DNA of 5,259 nt from CAXSEF01 sp050920955 (GTDB taxonomy: Bacteria; Pseudomonadota; Alphaproteobacteria; Acetobacterales; Acetobacteraceae), in assembly GCA_050920955.1 (NCBI GenBank), contig JBPBQS010000341.1, positions 1-5,259 on the forward strand, written 5' to 3'. Both the position numbers and the translations under genes were made by a program. Shown here in pieces: positions 4,406-5,259 of this stretch. The first letter of the stretch is position 1; the number at the start of each line of letters is the position of its first letter. Below the pieces are notes generated by a model. The model saw nothing but the letters and a program-made list of their open reading frames with translations. It did no database searches and was not told the origin of the DNA.

Positions 4406-5259
4406 TCGCCTCCACCGCGCGACGCAGCCGCTCCAGGTCGAACGGCTTCTGCAGCCACACCATGCCCGGCTCCTCGCCCGGCCGTCCCGACGCGACCACC
4501 ACCCGCAGCGACGGCCGCGCCGCCCGCAGCCGCCGCGCCAGCGTCACCCCGTCCATGCCCGGCAGCCCCAGGTCCGTCACCAGCACGTCCGGCTTGTCCT
4601 TCGCCAGCCCCATGGCCTCGTCCGCATCCCCCGCCGCCGCCACCACGTAGCCCAGGTCCGACAGCATCGCGTCCATGCTGAACCGCACCATCTCGTTGTC
4701 CTCCACGAGCAGCACCCGCAGCGCCTCTGCCGCCCGGTCCGCATCCCCCTCCACCCCCGCTTCCTCCGCCGCCGGCACGGACGGCACCGCCGCCCCCTCC
4801 GGCCGGGTCCGCCGCCCCCCAAGCGCCAGCGCCGACAGCACCGCCGCCCCGACCGCCGCCACCGCCCCCATCGCCCGCCGGTCCGCGGCCGCCCCCGCCA
4901 CCGCCACCGCCGCAACGCCCCGCCGCCAGGCCTCCGCCGCCTCCGCCAGCGCCTCGACCCGCGCCCGCACGCCCGCGTCGAACGCCACGTCCGGCGCCGC
5001 CCCGCCCGCCTGCCGCATCGCCTCGTCCGTCGCCGCCATCCGCGACAGCACCGCCTCGCGCAGCCCCCCCGCCTGCGCCGCCACCCACCCCAGCCCCGGC
5101 GCCAGCGCCAGCGTCCCCAGCGCATCGAGCCGCCGCGTCGCCTCCGCCTCCGCCCGCCAGTATTCGTCCCGCGCCCTCCCTCCGCGCCGCGCCTCCTCCA
5201 GCGCCGCCGCCTCCGCCCGCGCCAGCCCGTCGCGCAGCCCCCACGACGCCGCCTCCACC
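4386..5259 (-). CDS. Membrane-anchored protein with C-terminal response regulator receiver (REC) domain, 3' part
   Basis: The frame is open to the right edge and has no convincing start, only an in-frame GTG at 5258, so I treat it as the C-terminal 290 residues of a longer protein (numbers count from 5258). Residues 1-112 are Ala/Glu/Arg-rich and helical, consistent with a helical-bundle or coiled-coil region. Residues 129-147 are hydrophobic with GGRRTR after them, a probable membrane segment; 114-125 is a shorter hydrophobic stretch. A flexible linker (150-178) leads to a complete REC domain (180-287): acidic pair Glu186-Asp187 in LLVEDNE, phospho-acceptor Asp229 in VTDLGLPGMDG, Ser257 in VVVASG and Lys271 in LQKPF. 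REC domains accept phosphate from histidine kinases. No kinase, DNA-binding or other output domain follows; the protein ends 3 residues after REC. It could be the tail of a hybrid kinase, though no H-box or ATPase motif is visible. G-ending codons dominate. Confidence 0.85.
   Translation of the reverse strand, partial: VEAASWGLRDGLARAEAAALEEARRGGRARDEYWRAEAEATRRLDALGTLALAPGLGWVAAQAGGLREAVLSRMAATDEAMRQAGGAAPDVAFDAGVRARVEALAEAAEAWRRGVAAVAVAGAAADRRAMGAVAAVGAAVLSALALGGRRTRPEGAAVPSVPAAEEAGVEGDADRAAEALRVLLVEDNEMVRFSMDAMLSDLGYVVAAAGDADEAMGLAKDKPDVLVTDLGLPGMDGVTLARRLRAARPSLRVVVASGRPGEEPGMVWLQKPFDLERLRRAVEASAARTG

Noticed and set aside
4303..5244. Gly/Ala-rich 313-residue frame on the minus strand overlapping the REC gene
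   Set aside because: It is almost pure Gly/Ala/Arg and overlaps a frame with a complete REC motif set, so it is a shadow of that gene.
1..5259. A new defence or biosynthetic gene system
   Set aside because: The recognisable genes are a housekeeping methyltransferase, a GT-C enzyme, a heparinase-like protein, a small stress-type protein and a REC protein on mixed strands; nothing ties them into one operon or pathway.

Overview
This window is very GC-rich and compactly coded. It looks like part of an alphaproteobacterial chromosome, most plausibly Acetobacteraceae (Roseomonas and relatives). That placement is inferred from three things: the codon bias, the heparinase II/III-like gene lying directly downstream of rsmB, and AT-rich palindromes with modular GC-rich hairpins between genes. 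No database search was possible.

Layout: (1) 1-618, minus strand: 5' part of a polytopic GT-C glycosyltransferase of the PMT/ArnT type, running off the left edge. (2) 619-864: divergent intergenic region with two related AT-rich palindromic elements in opposite orientation, each pointing at the gene in front of it, with a small dyad between them and a GC-rich hairpin before rsmB. (3) 865-2118, plus: RsmB-type 16S rRNA m5C methyltransferase with an N-terminal NusB-like domain and all key motifs. (4) 2115-2221: four consecutive hairpins, the first containing the rsmB stop codon. (5) 2299-3891, plus: heparinase II/III-like protein, GTG start. (6) 3960-4367, plus: small protein resembling the general stress protein 17M-like / YsnF N-terminal fold. 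(7) 4376-4405: perfect 11-bp GC-rich inverted repeat at the convergent junction. (8) 4386-5259, minus: C-terminal part of a protein with an Ala-rich helical region, one likely membrane segment and an intact receiver (REC) domain; its beginning is outside the window.

The genes do not form an obvious single pathway. rsmB is housekeeping (rRNA modification). The GT-C enzyme and the heparinase-like protein may both concern cell-envelope or extracellular glycans, but nothing here links them. The small protein and the REC protein suggest stress or signalling roles. I see no CRISPR array, tRNA, rRNA, insertion sequence or phage gene. The most interesting material is the intergenic repeat architecture and the membrane-REC protein with no kinase in the visible part. 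I do not see convincing evidence of a new multi-gene system.
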